DNA of 64,000 bases, taken from assembly GCA_963691705.1 (NCBI GenBank), contig OY829541.1:14936564-15000563 (forward strand), given 5' to 3'. Origin of the DNA: Viola odorata (lineage: Eukaryota > Streptophyta > Magnoliopsida > Malpighiales > Violaceae). The position numbers were made by a program, and so were the translations under genes. Shown here in pieces: positions 1 to 13,000 of the stretch. Position 1 is the first letter of the stretch. Every line of letters starts with the position of its first letter. Under the pieces are notes generated by a model that saw only the letters and a program-made list of their open reading frames with translations, was not told the origin of the DNA and did no database searches.

Positions 1-57
1 TATCTATATTTCAATATCATCATTTAGTTGAGTTAATTGTTTAGAGGTTTAGGATTT

Positions 58-2508
58 TGTTGCTAACCGAATTTGGATTTTTGCGACACAACTTTTACGT
101 ATTTTTTTTTATCATGTTATTAGCCTATGTACGTCAAATTTCTGCCGAATTTTGATCTTAGGCTATTTGTTTTAATATTCCGCGCTATTTCGTGTCTTTT
201 AGTTTTTTCGTAATTTTGACTGTCTTTTCGCTCGAACTTCTATCGGTCACGAGTAAGTTTCCTCGGACCATAGATCGAGCGCATTATTTCTTTAATTGAC
301 AATTATCTACTATTTTTCTCTTTCGCGTCATCTAGTTTGGTTTCGTTCAATTTTTCTCGTAATGACATTTATTTTGCGTCCGAACTTTTGACATTTTCGA
401 ACGAGAAAATTCGTACATTAAATCAAACTTTTTCTTTATTCACTGTCTACTAGTTATTTAATCTTATTTTTCTGCACATTTTGGTCCTTTCGGCTTGGGG
501 AATTTTTCATTTCAAACGAGTTCACTCATGCCATAGCTCTGACCGAAAATATCTCGTTCGTGCCCAAACTAATGCATTAATTCCAATGAATGCATCCTTA
601 TTCGACCTCGTCACCTTTCTTCCCAATTTGATCACACCGACGTTATTCATCATCACAAACCTCCTATCAACAAGATATCCAACCATCCTAGGCCACACAA
701 GGCCAAACTTGCTCATCATGTCGGCCACTCGCCGTTGGGCCTCACGCCCGTCGCCCACGCGCGACTCTCCAACCACACAATCAACTCAACCTTCTCCGAT
801 AAATACCGAGCTCCAAGCAAGGCATCAAGAGGGACCAATTCAGGCTCTAGTCTCCCCTTTTTATTCATGCACTCTCCCTCTGCTGCTCTCAATTACTTGC
901 ATTTTTATTAATCAATCGCCACTGTTTTCAATTTAAATCAACTGCTCTTGTTTTATTTTGAATTGATTATCGCTACCTTTGCTAATTAATTGTTGCACCT
1001 AATTTCACTCTCACTCTCAATTTCTTGCAAGCTCAACCACTCCAATAGCAAAGGAAGCAAAGTGAGTTTTCTACCTATTTTTCAATATTTTCATTTATGT
1101 CCTTAATCAACTCATAAATTGCTCAAACTTGCTTCAAATGTTTTGTTTTCATGCCAATTTCATTTTTCTTTCATCAATTTGATTGCATATTGCCTTGTTT
1201 AATTAATTGCATGATTACCATTTAATGCATGTTTTTTTACTTGTTAAATTGGCTACTGTTTTGGTTTAAATTCCTTGCTGTTTTCGTTGAGTTGGATTGC
1301 TGCTGTGTTTTTGGTATTTTCGGGTCTGTTTTGAGGGGAGTTCATCATGTTTGAGCTTCCTTGGTCGCCGGCCACGGCGCCGGCGAGGTGAGGAAGAAGA
1401 AGATGGAAAGAAAGGCTTTGGCGGGAATTTAGAAAGGAAAGGTGATAGGCTTGATTTGCTAGGAATTAAATAAATATTTATATGTGCTTTTATTATTTAT
1501 TATCTTTCGAACTATCACTAGTACTTTTACTTTGTAGGTTAAAATTCAAGTCCTCGCTCGCATGGAATTATTTTAATTGTTGTGTTGTAATAATTAGTTA
1601 AGTAATTATTATGAATGGAGTAATAATTAGTTAATTAAGTAGTTAAAAATTGTGTATGTTTGTTTATACCTATATTATTATTACTTGCTACTAATCGCGG
1701 TTTTGAAGGGACGGATCGATCGGGGTTCGTCAAAATCGTACGCTTATCATAATCGTAAAACTCTTTTATACTTGTATGAAGTTTATTTAAAAATGCTAGA
1801 AATCGTATGCATGACCACTTAGAAAGCGTCAGAACCCACCCACTCATATGCATGGCATTTAGAATTGCTAAAAATTAAAATCAATCTCACATGCATAACA
1901 TGTTTAAATCTCTCGTTTTAAATGCCATGATTGATTGTTTTATTTTCCATTTATATTGATACATGTGTATGGTGGCTTCGATCCCACATGGTTTATTTGT
2001 TGCATACATTAAGTCGGTACTTTGTTAGCTATCTATGATAGAATCACGTATTAATTAAAATTTAATCATGCATGGCCCGATGATAATAAAAGGATCGCCC
2101 GCTTTAGTAAAATTGGTAATAATTTCGTTAAGCAGAAATACTTGTCCCGAAGTTGCCCCGACCGGTCCCGAAGTTATCCCGACCCTACGAAATACTAAAG
2201 CAGCGTTGCCTTTGAGGGCCCAATTACGTATTTTTAAAATATTTTCTTTAAATACCTCGTTTACCGGTAACCTTGTTTAGATGTGACTCGGGTGCCTAAC
2301 ACCTTCCCGAGTCCATAATACGACCCCGAACCTTCGTTCTTGGGTTTAGACCCATTGTGCTTTAGTTTTTTTATTTTTATGCCATGACGATTAGGTTCCC
2401 TAAACCTAGAAATAAATAGGGTGGTGACTTCATTATGTGAGACGAGTCCAAACGCTTGTCTCGCATCCGTCCCGAACCGTTTCGCAAAATCGAAAAGAGG
2501 GTACGACA
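58..2508 (+). mobile_element. Solo LTR of an Ogre/Tat-like Ty3/gypsy element
   Basis: The block starts TGTTGCTAACC and ends GGGTACGACA, so it has the TG...CA ends of an LTR, and it is flanked on both sides by the perfect 5-bp direct repeat GATTT (53-57 and 2509-2513). No internal region or second LTR lies between the repeats, so this is a solo LTR left by LTR-LTR recombination. Its ends match, in inverted orientation, the LTR at 32217-34021: the stretch near 230-275 with 'ggaccatagatcga' and the stretch near 2281-2470 with 'cgggtgcctaacaccttccc'. The roughly 2.45-kb length is typical of large gypsy LTRs. Open frames inside (for example 481-936) have no recognisable domain and are chance. Confidence 0.88.
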
Positions 2509-3140
2509 GATTTAAATTGTATTAATGTATTACACATTACATAATTATAACTAATTAATTAACTATTATATTTTTTAATGACAATTTTGAAGCTCTAAAT
2601 CTAAGTGATCTAATCTTATCATTATATGAAGTACGATTATACTTGAAAATTCTTCATATATATATATGTTAGACTCATAAGTCGTATTCGATACTTAATA
2701 CTTATACTTACTCGATACTTTTTTATGTGTACTAAATATTTGTTAAACGTATCCATTACCTTTCTATATATTAATACTTATTATTTATTAATATTTAGTC
2801 ACTTTAAATTCTTATACGTATTTTATCATAAAATGTAAAGATTTATCATAGTAAATATCATGTCCAATCGTGTATGTATCCTATTAGGCTGTTATTTATA
2901 AATAGGTAAATAAAAGCTTTACTTTTAAAAGAAAAAGAACCAAATGATGCGTTCAACGATTAAACGGTGTCATGCCATTCACTTGTTTCCGTTGCAGCAT
3001 TGATCTCATGGTGAAAAGAAAAGAAAAGAAAAATAGACGCAGACCAACAAATTACTGAAATTAGACACAGAAATTTAGACAAGAAAGAAAACTCAAAACC
3101 TAAATAATCGCTCACCACCTCAGTCTCGCCGTCTCGCCTC
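2509..3140. other. AT-rich intergenic stretch
   Basis: After the GATTT target repeat of the solo LTR the sequence is AT-rich and has no coding frame with a recognisable domain. Nothing further is supported here. Confidence 0.5.
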
Positions 3141-3266
3141 ACCTTCTCACTCCGACGGGCGACGTGCTCTCTCTCTCTCGCCGCACCTTCTCACACCTTT
3201 TGACTCTTCGTCTTCAACAACACAACGCAGAGCACACAAGCAGAAACACCAATTCTAATTTCAAAA
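3141..3266 (+). ncRNA. Possible non-coding leader exon of a host transcript
   Basis: A C/T-rich stretch with a CTCTCTCTCTCTC run, typical of plant 5' UTRs, ends at a good 5' splice site (TCAAAA|GTAAGA at 3266/3267). The copia element at 3466 would then lie in the first intron. A possible acceptor and last exon lies near 9175-9300 (TTTTCAG followed by a less AT-rich stretch), but no long coding frame links them. It may be a non-coding RNA or the leader of a gene not fully seen. This is inferred from composition and splice signals only. Confidence 0.25.
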
Positions 3267-3465
3267 GTAAGAACTATTGGTGGCTTCTTGAAAAATCATG
3301 TCAATTTTTACTGGATTTCTGCTATTTTTATTTTGAATTACTCATTAATGGCTTCTTTTGACATTGCAAGTAATGGGTTTTGTTGGGCATTTTAGTTTTT
3401 GATTCCGACACCCCGCCTTGCTATTAATTTCTACGTCTTGGTTAGTATTCTTGCTGGCTGCATTT

Positions 3466-3695
3466 TGTTGGGCCTAATTAAGTCTTTAAGTTATAAATAA
3501 TCTCCAAGTTTATAGGAGCCTATTAGTTGTTCTACTTTTGTGGTTTGCTTTTATCTTCCGTAACTGACTGCTAGTATCCTGTATAGAAGACTTAGTCTTC
3601 TTCTTATGGCTACTTAACTAAGCCAATTCTGCATAATAAAGCATCGAAGTACTTTCACTTCTGTTTGTGTGTTAATATCAGTTTTGAGCCTAACA
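3466..3695 (+). repeat. Copia 5' LTR
   Basis: TG...CA ends and a near-copy at 7760-7989. It contains AATAAAG (near 3636), a plausible polyadenylation signal also kept in the 3' copy. It is followed after 4 nt by TGGTAGCGGAGCT. Confidence 0.92.
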
Positions 3696-3699
3696 AATC

Positions 3700-3712
3700 T
3701 GGTAGCGGAGCT
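3700..3712 (+). promoter_or_regulatory. Primer-binding-site-like motif of the copia element
   Basis: TGGTAGCGGAGCT lies 4 nt after the 5' LTR, where a tRNA primer anneals for minus-strand synthesis. It resembles but does not equal the usual plant initiator-Met site (TGGTATCAGAGC). The identical 13-mer occurs beside two gypsy LTRs in this window (36601-36613 minus strand, 62588-62600). Confidence 0.6.
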
Positions 3713-3785
3713 CAAAGAAGACTGATCTGGGGTGAGGGAAACACGAGTGAATCAGGGAGAGTTATCAAGCAATCTGGTAGAATAA

Positions 3786-6700
3786 AGCAATTTTGCTCAG
3801 CCGTGTATTCCCAAATTTGATGGAGACTATGATCACTGGAGCCTGCTCATGGAGAATCTTTTGAGATCAAAAGAATACTAGAGTGTGGTGCAAACTGGGC
3901 TCGTCGAACCAGCAAGCGAAGAAACATTGTCTGATGCACAAAAAAAGACCCTTGATGAAGCAAGATTGAAGGATCTTAAAGCAAAAAATTATCTCTTTAG
4001 CTCAATCGACAAGACCATTCTCAAGATAATTACTCTAAAGGACACCTCTAAGCAATTGTGGGACTCCATGAAGATCAAATATCAAGGGAACGCAAGAGTG
4101 CAACGTGCCCAGCTGCAGACTTTACGAAGGAACTTTGAATTGCTTGACATGAAGAGTGGAAAATCTGTCTCAGACTATTTTGCAAGAGGAATGGTAGTGG
4201 CTAATGACATGAGGAACAATGGAGAAGACATGTCAGACGTCAAGATTGTGGAGAAAATTCTACGCACCTTAACTGAGAACTTCAACTACATTATTTGTTC
4301 AATTGAGGAGTCTAAAGATATTGATAGTCTCTCAGTTGATGCTCTACAAAGCTCATTGCTAGTCCACGAGCAGAAGTTTAAAAAACCTGTCAATGGTGGA
4401 GAAGAGCAGGTGTTGAAGGTTACTCATAAAGAACGTAGAAGCAGAGGCAGAGGAATGCAGGGTCGAGGAAGAGGGAAAGGCAGAGGAAGGCCACTGAACA
4501 AAGCGCTAATTGAGTGCTTTAAATGTCATCAACTTGGACATTTTCAATACGAATATCCAGAATGGGATCGAAAGGCTAACTATACCAAGATAGATGAGGA
4601 GGATGAGATGCTGCTCATGGCGTTTGTAGAGACAAACAATGCGAAGAAGGAAGAAGTATGGTTTTTAGATTCATGGTGCAGCAATCATATGTGCGGGAGC
4701 AAGCTATGGTTCTCAGAGCTTGATGAAGACTTTCGTCACTCAGTGGAGATGGGGAATAATTCTCGGATGAATGTAATGGGGAAAGGGAGCATACGTCTGA
4801 TAATAGATGGGGTAACTCATATTGTCACTGATGTCTATTTTGTACCTGATTTGAGAAGTAATTTACTCAGTATAGGACAACTCCAAGAAGGAGGAGTTAC
4901 TATCCTAATACAACATGGAATCTGCAAGTTGTTTCATCCAAAGAAGGGTCTGATAATGCAAACATGGATGACAACAAATCGAATGTTCATGTTAATTGCA
5001 AACAAATCAGCAGCAGCAATTGGAGAGTCAAAGTGCCTACAAACTACGACAGAAGATGAGTTCCAACTCTGGCATCGCAGGTACGGGCACTTGAGCTATA
5101 AAGGTTTAAGAACCTTGAAATATCAAAACATGGTGAGAGGGATGCCGTTTTTAAAAGGCACAACAGCAGCAACATGCACCAGTTGTTTAATTGGGAAACA
5201 ACATCGAGAGACTATCCCGAAAAGGAGTTTATGGCGTGCATCAAGAAGGTTACAGCTGGTACATTCAGATTTATGTGGTCCGATAACCCCTGCCTCAAAC
5301 AGTGATAAGAAATACATACTTACCTTCATTGATGACTATAGAAGAAAGGTATGGATCTATTTATTATCAAACAAATCTGATGCCTTCAATCTATTCAAGA
5401 AATTCAAGAGTCAAGTCGAGAGAGAGACTGGAAAAACATTGGGTTGCTTGCGAACTGACAGAGGAGGAGAATTTACCTCAAATGAGTTCACACTATTTTG
5501 TGAGGAAACAGGCATAAGTAGCAACTCACAGCAGCATTCACACCACAGCAGAATGGAGTAGCTGAACGCAAAAATCGTACCATCATAAATATGGTGCGAT
5601 GCATCCTGAATGACAAAGGAGTTCCTAAGAGGTTTTGGCCAGAAGCAGCTAGATGGGCAGTGCATGTGTTAAACAGGAGTCCGACTTCTGTGATAAAGGA
5701 GAAGACACCCGAGGAGATGTGGAGTGGAGTGCGACCAAGTGTAGACTACTTCAGAGTGTTTGGCTGTTTGGCTCATGTGCACGTTCCAGACCAGAGAAGG
5801 AAGAAGTTGGATGACAAGAGTGTTACTTGTGTATTAATTGGAGTAAGTAATGAGTCAAAAGCATATAGACTATTTAATCCAATTACGCAAACAGTAGTGA
5901 CGAGTCGTGATGTTGTATTTGAAGAAGAAAGAGGCTGGGATTGGGAAAAAGCAATTGGAGAGACAAGCGATGAGCAGCTGATCTGGGAAGAATGTGATAA
6001 AGAGCTCGGTGCGACTGATCTAGAGCAAAGTGCAGCAAATCTAGAGCAAGAAGCACCAAGAGACGCTGATGAAGAACGAGAAAGAAACACCATGGTTCGA
6101 AAACCACCTTCTTATTTACAAGACTACACAACGGGGGAGGAACTCTCGGAAGAAGAAGAAACTAGCAATCTGGTCATGTTTGCTAGTCTTGAGGATCTAA
6201 CCACATTTGAAGAGGCTGAGGGAGATGAAAAATGGAGGAAAGCAATGGAATTTGAATTGGAAGCAATAGAAAGAAATAAGACGTGGTGTTTTACATATTT
6301 ACCTACAGGAGCAAAGAAAATTGGCGTCAAGTGGGTATACAAGACTAAATTAAACGAAATAGGTGAAGTAGACAAGCACAAAGCCCGACTTGTAGCCAAG
6401 GGCTATGCGCAGCAACAAGGAGTGGAGTACAATGAAGTATTCGCACCAGTGGCAAGATGGGATATAATACGCATGCTCTTAGCCACTGCTGCGCAGAAAG
6501 GATGGTGGGTTTATCAACTCGATGTAAAAAGTGCATTCTTACATGGTGAGCTAAGTGAAGATGTCTATGTTGACCAGCCACAGGGGTACATTCGAAAGGG
6601 AGAGGAGAATAAAGTATATAAACTCAGCAAGGCTTTATACGGATTAAAATAGGCGCCACGCGCTTGGTATAGCAGAGTTGAGGCATACTTCTCTAAGGAA

Positions 6701-7729
6701 GGATTTTAGAAGTGTGAATACGAGCATACACTATTTGTCAAAACAGGAGAAGGTAACAAAATTCTCATTGTCTCTTTATATATAGACGACTTGATAGTTA
6801 CTGGGAATGATAATACTATGCTTGCAAAATTCAAATCATCCATGAAAGAGGAGTTCGACATGACTGACTTGGGAAGAATGAAGTACTTTCTTGGTGTCGA
6901 AGTCATGCAAGGAGCTGAAGGGATTTTTATTAATCAAAAGAAGTATGTTGGGGAACTTTTGAAGAGGTTTAATCTACACAGTGGTAATGCAGTAAAAAAC
7001 CCAATTGTGTCGGGACCAAAACTTTCGAAGAAAGGTGAAGGAGCTAAAGTGGATGCAACATTATATAAACAATTGATTGGGAGTCTGATGTATATCACAG
7101 CTACAAGGCCAGATTTAATGTATGTCGTGTGTCTACTTAGCAGGTATATGGAAGACCCTACCGAGCAGCATATGTAGGCCGCAAAAAGAGTGCTACGTTA
7201 TCTGAAGGGAACCATGTCATTTGGTTTGTTCTACAAGAAGGGAATGGTTGAAGAGTTGACTGCCTATACAGACAGCGATTACGCAGGCGATGTGGATGAT
7301 AGAAGGAGCACAAGTGGGTATGTATTTCTCTTGAATGGTGGAGTAGTATCATGGGCATCCAAGAAACAACCTGTTGTGACATTATCCACAACAGAAGCTG
7401 AATTTATTGCAGCAGCCTCCTGTGTATGTCAGTGTGTTTGGATGAAAAGAATCCTGGAGAAATTTAGGCTGGAGCAGCCAACATGCACTACAATCATGTG
7501 TGATAACAATTCAACAATCAAATTATCAAAGAATCCTGTACTTTATGGCTGAAGCAAACACATTGACATCAGGTTTCATTTTCTGAGGGATCTTACAAAG
7601 GAAGGAGTCGTCAAGCTTGTTCATTGTGGCACAGAAGACCAAATTGCAGACATCATGATCAAGCCTTTACGGCTAGAAGCCTTTACAAAGTTGCGTGACA
7701 AGTTAGGAGTGTGTGAAAGGTTAAATTGA
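3786..7729 (+). pseudogene. Copia gag-pol polyprotein, broken by stops and a frameshift
   Basis: Domains in order: UBN2-type gag (from about 3800); CCHC zinc knuckle at 4515-4556; aspartic protease at about 4668; pre-integrase HHCC region with the WHRRYGHLS motif (about 5070-5200); integrase core (DLCGP, RTDRGGEF, then an ERKNRT motif in another frame); copia RT with YIDD at 6779-6790; RNase H with TDSDYAGD. Breaks: in-frame stops at 3879-3881, 6650-6652, 6707-6709, 7175-7177 and 7550-7552, and a one-base frameshift near 5520. The last zinc-knuckle Cys position is Tyr (codon 4554-4556) and the protease DSG is DSW (4668-4676). No in-frame ATG is seen before the first stop. The natural end is the TGA at 7727-7729. 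No functional product is expected. Confidence 0.92.
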
Positions 7730-7759
7730 TTGCTACTGCATTCAGTTTAGCAGAGGCAT

Positions 7760-7989
7760 TGTTGGGCCTGATTAACTCTTTAAGTTATAAAATATCTCCT
7801 AGTTTATAGGAGCCTATTAGTTGTTCTACTTTTGTGGTTTGTTTTTATCTTCCGTAACTGACTGCTAGTATCCTGTATAGAAGACTTAGTCTTCTTCTTA
7901 TGGCTATTTAGCTAAGCCAATTATGCATAATAAAGCATCGAAGTACTTTCACTTCTGTTTGCATGTTAATATCAGTTTTGAGCCTAACA
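7760..7989 (+). repeat. Copia 3' LTR
   Basis: Near-copy of 3466-3695 with the same length and ends. It is preceded by the purine-rich AGCAGAGGCA, a likely polypurine tract. Confidence 0.92.
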
Positions 7990-10079
7990 CGTTTTACCTT
8001 TTTGGATTTTGGGTAATTGAAATGAAGTTTGATTGTGTTGAGATTGCTTGGTGTTTGATAAAATCACCTTCCTTAGTTTCTTTTTTTGGATGGTGAAATC
8101 ATTGTGGACACAAAAGAATTCTTGAGCTTGCAAATTGTGATTAAAAACACAAACTTTTTGTGGGATTGGACATCCTAACTGAAGGAAATTACTACCAACA
8201 TACGACCCATGATACCGATTTAGTTTCAGTAGTAGCCCTTGAGGAAAGAGTGATATGTGGCAAACTTACATCCGGAATGTAGTTCTTCTACATCATCTTG
8301 CTAGTTTCAGCTGTCTAGACTTACTTATTCAATTCGTCCATTATCTCATGATGCGCTGTACATGCTCCATTAGGTTTTGTTCTTTGCTTTTGAGCTTCGT
8401 GAAACAGTTTACTTTGTGCCTGTGTTGTTGCCTCCTTAAATACTCATGATTCTCAAACTATACTTTGCACATTTTCTCATGTTGTCTGCATAGCACTCTC
8501 TCAATTCCTTAGTCAGTCATGAAGTTTGCATTAAAGTTGTTATGGAACTTCACAACTTCTTGTCTTATTTATCATTCAATGCACTCTTCTTTGCTTACTT
8601 ATTCAGCAGCTCATCGTCACACTACAATTTCCCTTTCCTTTTATGTTTCCCTTTCAATTAAACACTTATTTGTTCTTAGTTTGAGCTTCATTTCTTAGTT
8701 TGATTTGTGTTGTTTCGTCGTTAATTACTATTGTAAGAACATGGTAGGGTTCATACTTTAATTTCTTCTTATCAAGAGATTACAAAACTAAGTTATGCCT
8801 ATGGTAACCGCCATATAATTAGCAATAAAATTATTCTTGAAAGGAACAATAGAACAATTGTCTTTTCAATTTTTTTCAATTAAGAGTTCAAATCTCAGCT
8901 CCCCTATTCTGTATCAGTAAAACAGAGCATCATCAATTCAATCTGCGAATATCTTCTATTCTTTTCTTTTTTGTAAATCTTTTTTTATGATTTTGTATTG
9001 AATCCCATTCCAGATCTGAGAAAACTTTGAAATTGTGTTTTACTAATGTTCTTTGTAATGTGTTTTGAAATTATATAAGAATTAGGAAATGAATTACTTT
9101 GCTTGGTTTGGTATTTAGTTTTCTTTCTCGAATTTGTCAATTTGATGTATACAGTTTGCTATATATTCTTTTCAGATTTCTTGGAACAACTTCAAGACTT
9201 CTTTTCAAATTATTGTGGAACAATGGGGAACTTTTAGCCATTTTATGTACTCTTGGTTTGGTTGAATTTTTATTTTTGGATATTTCGGGGTGATGTACTA
9301 TGTTAAAATGATGTGTTTTTTTTTCATTTCGTTAGCTATAGTCATTGTTAATGGGTTGAGTCATGGGAAGATGGTTCATCCCATGAACCAGCCCATGAAA
9401 TATACGTTTTTTTGTCAACAAAACAAACGGGGTAGAACTGGAACTGTCCTGACAAGAACCGGATCAAATCGAACTGTTAGTAACGGTTCAGTCTGATTTT
9501 CTACTACCTAGAAACGTAAGTTTCATGTTTGATCTGATTTCCTCCCAAAAACCGGACCGACTGCCTGTACACTCCTAACACTAAATACAGAAGTGGGTAA
9601 AATTGTAAAAACATATCTGATCCGGACCACAACCCTGACTCGATGTAGGTTTGATATTCAACCCTTTTTTAGCTCCTAGATTAGATTTTCTAACGGCTGC
9701 TGCACAACTTGAATCGATGTAGAAATATTTCAATAATGCAACTCCAGACAGGTATCAAACATCCCATGCTTCTAGGAAACATTGAACAATTTTTTCAGAT
9801 CTCATAGGTGTTCTTTCGGCTCCTTATGGTAAGAAATTAACCTCATTCGAGCGTTATCATGCTTCAACTCTACTCCACCGGTATTTATCAAACACAAAAG
9901 AACTGTTACAGGTTAGACTCATCCACCAAAACTGTGCTCATCATCTACATCCTGCAGCATCATCTCATAATTCTGGACAAACAAAATATGCACGTAACTG
10001 AACTAGACAGTAAATATTAGATGCAGGTTAAGTTATTGCATGCCACAATTAGTATCAACAAAAAAAAGACCTAGGTATT
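7990..10079. other. Intergenic or intronic DNA with no coding gene seen
   Basis: AT-rich sequence without a domain-bearing frame. A possible last exon of the transcript beginning near 3141 lies at about 9175-9300. Around 9425-9555 there are scattered AACCGGA and AACCGGACCGA motifs resembling the ends of the hAT families found at 48930 and 54975, so a decayed non-autonomous hAT copy is possible. Confidence 0.35.
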
Positions 10080-13000
10080 TCACAACCAAATGTCATCCAC
10101 AATCTCCTCAACCAAAGTATGAAATATGTGTAGGTCAATTTCAGCTCCAGCTTCGAATGCTTCAACTTCAAAATCCGTCCATTCCCCCAAGGAGTGACTC
10201 ATCTCCCACTCTATTATCTCATCAGGAATCATGTCAACAAAACTTGTCCATCTTCGCACCTCCTCCACTATATCTTGAATCAGCAAATCTGCACTCATGC
10301 ATGATGGCACTCTCCTCCATGCTTTGAATCCTGAATTACAGTGCCGCCCATATTTCGAATCTAAGCATTCAATCACACAATCCAATAGAAACCTTCTAAG
10401 TTGATGACTCTCTTTGCTCTCCCCAAACCCGAGAAGGCAACTCATATTTATCCACATGGCATCGGCAAGATTTTCAAGTTCCACAAGTAGAAACGGACCT
10501 ACGAGAAATCTTCTATTTCTGTCCGAATTATTCAAAGTAGCATGTTCAAACAATAACTCAGCATTCAAGATAACATCCTTCACATATGCAAGTTTACCAC
10601 CAGCTAATCCACCACCAGCAAGATTGATGCTCTGTAATATCCTAGAAATATGGCTGAGGAGATCAGTTACCACTTTGCGACCTGTCGTTCCTTCATTTCT
10701 TGAGTTTGCAGAATCCAGAAGATCAATGTCACTCCCTATCGATTGTGGTTGATTATAATAGTCATCCCTGCAGTCAGGGAGCAGCCTACTTCCTGGAAAG
10801 CACAAAAATGGAGAAACACATATAAGGTCTGTATAATGTATAATTTGGAAAAGATGCAAAAAAGATAATTCATCAATTAACAATGAAAATGACACCGCTT
10901 TGCAGAATCCTGTAATTGGAGAGTTTTGTATGCATTCAAAAGATTCAATGTTTACAGTTTTGTGTGCATTCATAAGATTCAATATTTACCTGAGTTATCA
11001 TCCACACTACTAGAAATGCAGCTGTCGTTTGAGAAAGCAGCTTCGAGAACTGATCCAGGACTCAGACGGTCATCATGATGTGAAAACCCAGCTGAAGTCG
11101 TGGCTACCTTTCTGCCAGTCTGAGGAGAGCAATAAGAAAAGCTAGACTTGTCAGCGTTGCATGTTTGCCAAGGAAAGCAACACCAGGCCACAACCACATT
11201 TACGGTAGAAAATCAGAAAGAAAAAGAAAACAGCAGGCAAATGCTTTGAGAGTCCCATAAAACAGCCAAACTATAGCAAAAGAGCAAGACAAACAGATTA
11301 TGAGGAACTCTAGGAATATAGAAGAGCAAAGCATTCATTTTACATGGTAATGAACATCAGGAAAATTTGATAACAAAACTTAGTGTAAGAGCATGTAGAC
11401 TGCTAGATTATTCACCAGTTTCTGAACAAGCATTCCATCAACAATAACTGTATTTATAGGGTTATAAAATCCAATATAACCTCCAATTTAACTATCAAAG
11501 GTTTGCTTTAATTCTTGTTTCCATTCAGTTCTTCTTTAGAAACCTTCCAATCCATTGACCTTTCACAGGAATTTTATTATGTAAGTTTGCACTAGCCTAA
11601 AAAGATCATATCAAATTTCTTCAAAAAGAGTCCAGATCAAGGAATTGTAACTTGTTATGATTGTAATTGACTATAGCCATGATTTTTTATATTGATTCTA
11701 TCATCCCCATGCAAGAGATTCCTAAAGTGAATTACTTCAGCCAACTACGGAAATCACATAAAAGTCTATAAAGACAATTCCCAAAGCATCAATATCCATC
11801 TCACACCACTTCGTTGCTACCCATGTACTCTATAACTTCAATTCCTACAATGCATCCACCGAAATTGTACCTAAATGGACTAGCCACATAACATGTCTCA
11901 ACTACCCAAAAGCTTTGTATCGTAAATTCATTTATTTGATTTCTTAACTCAACTCCATGAAATATTACATCTTATCTTTAGCCTCATCAATTAAGATCCT
12001 AGCTATCAAATAATATAGAGCCCCTGTCTGACATCTATACTCTTCCAGTATTTACATATCATTAGACAGATCTTTATCCCCTTCCTTGACTATAAAGAAC
12101 CAGATTTCATCAATGGTCCTATGCATGACAATTTATATTTGTATATACAACTATTCCCCTATTGGTCAAAAGAAATACTGAATCAAATCTATTAATGAAA
12201 CTAAAAGGACAGCAAAGCAGTTGCCTTCATAATTAGATGAGTTGATACTACATGATATAACCTCCCCTTGCCTCATGTGCCATGATCAACAAGAATGAAG
12301 GGATTGAGAAAATTTTCAAGTCAAAACTCAACACAAAGCGAACCAACCTGAGAAATTCTATCTGCATTCAACAAATCATCATCAGGAGAAATGGGATCTG
12401 CAGCAGTTAAAGCAGATATTAACTCTTGAAGTATCATGGCTGACTGTCTCTTGTGTGTAGTCCTGGTAGTTGCCAAGTCATCCTCTTCTTGAGAGGTCAA
12501 TTCTTTTAGTTTTTTTTCAAAAAGCGTGCCTAAAACATCTCCTCTTAGTGGCAATTGCTTATGTGAGGATGCTTTCCTATCATGGTCATTCAGTAGAAGA
12601 TCTCTCTGGTGAGAGCCAATCTTATCAATATGATCTCTCTTCTCCTTCAACCCAGAGGAAATACAAGCTTGTTGCCACAAAGGGGAATTAGAGGTGAAGG
12701 ATATGACATCACTGCCCTTGTTGCTGTTAGGCCTATTGCTTTCCCTGCGACTAGATAAATTGTTTTTGGCATGTTTAAGCATGGGTTCTTTTTCATCAAC
12801 TATGCACATGGAATTAAATCCTGAGCATCCAATTTGCGTATTAACACTCAAATTCCTCCTCTTCCGCACAGGAGAACTCAACCGTGACAATGAATCATCT
12901 GGCCTGCTGCAAAATTTCTCTGTTGCAAATGAAGAGTTACCTGCCTTGCCAGCAACCCTAGGCCGGATGCGGCCACCTACATTTCTGTTTAAGGAAACAG

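Larger units (their letters stand above)
3466..7989 (+). mobile_element. Ty1/copia LTR retrotransposon, full length but inactive
   Basis: Two 230-bp LTRs (3466-3695 and 7760-7989) begin TGTTGGGCC and end CCTAACA and enclose gag, protease, integrase, reverse transcriptase and RNase H in copia order (integrase before RT). By eye the LTRs differ at about 11 of 230 positions (about 95% identity), so the insertion is not recent. The flanks CATTT (3461-3465) and CGTTT (7990-7994) look like a 5-bp target duplication with one substitution. A primer-binding-like motif follows the 5' LTR at 3700. The lineage (Ale- or Tork-like) is not resolved. Confidence 0.93.

Noticed and set aside
481..936. 151-codon frame inside the solo LTR
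   Set aside because: It starts at a TTG codon, has no domain, and lies wholly within an LTR.
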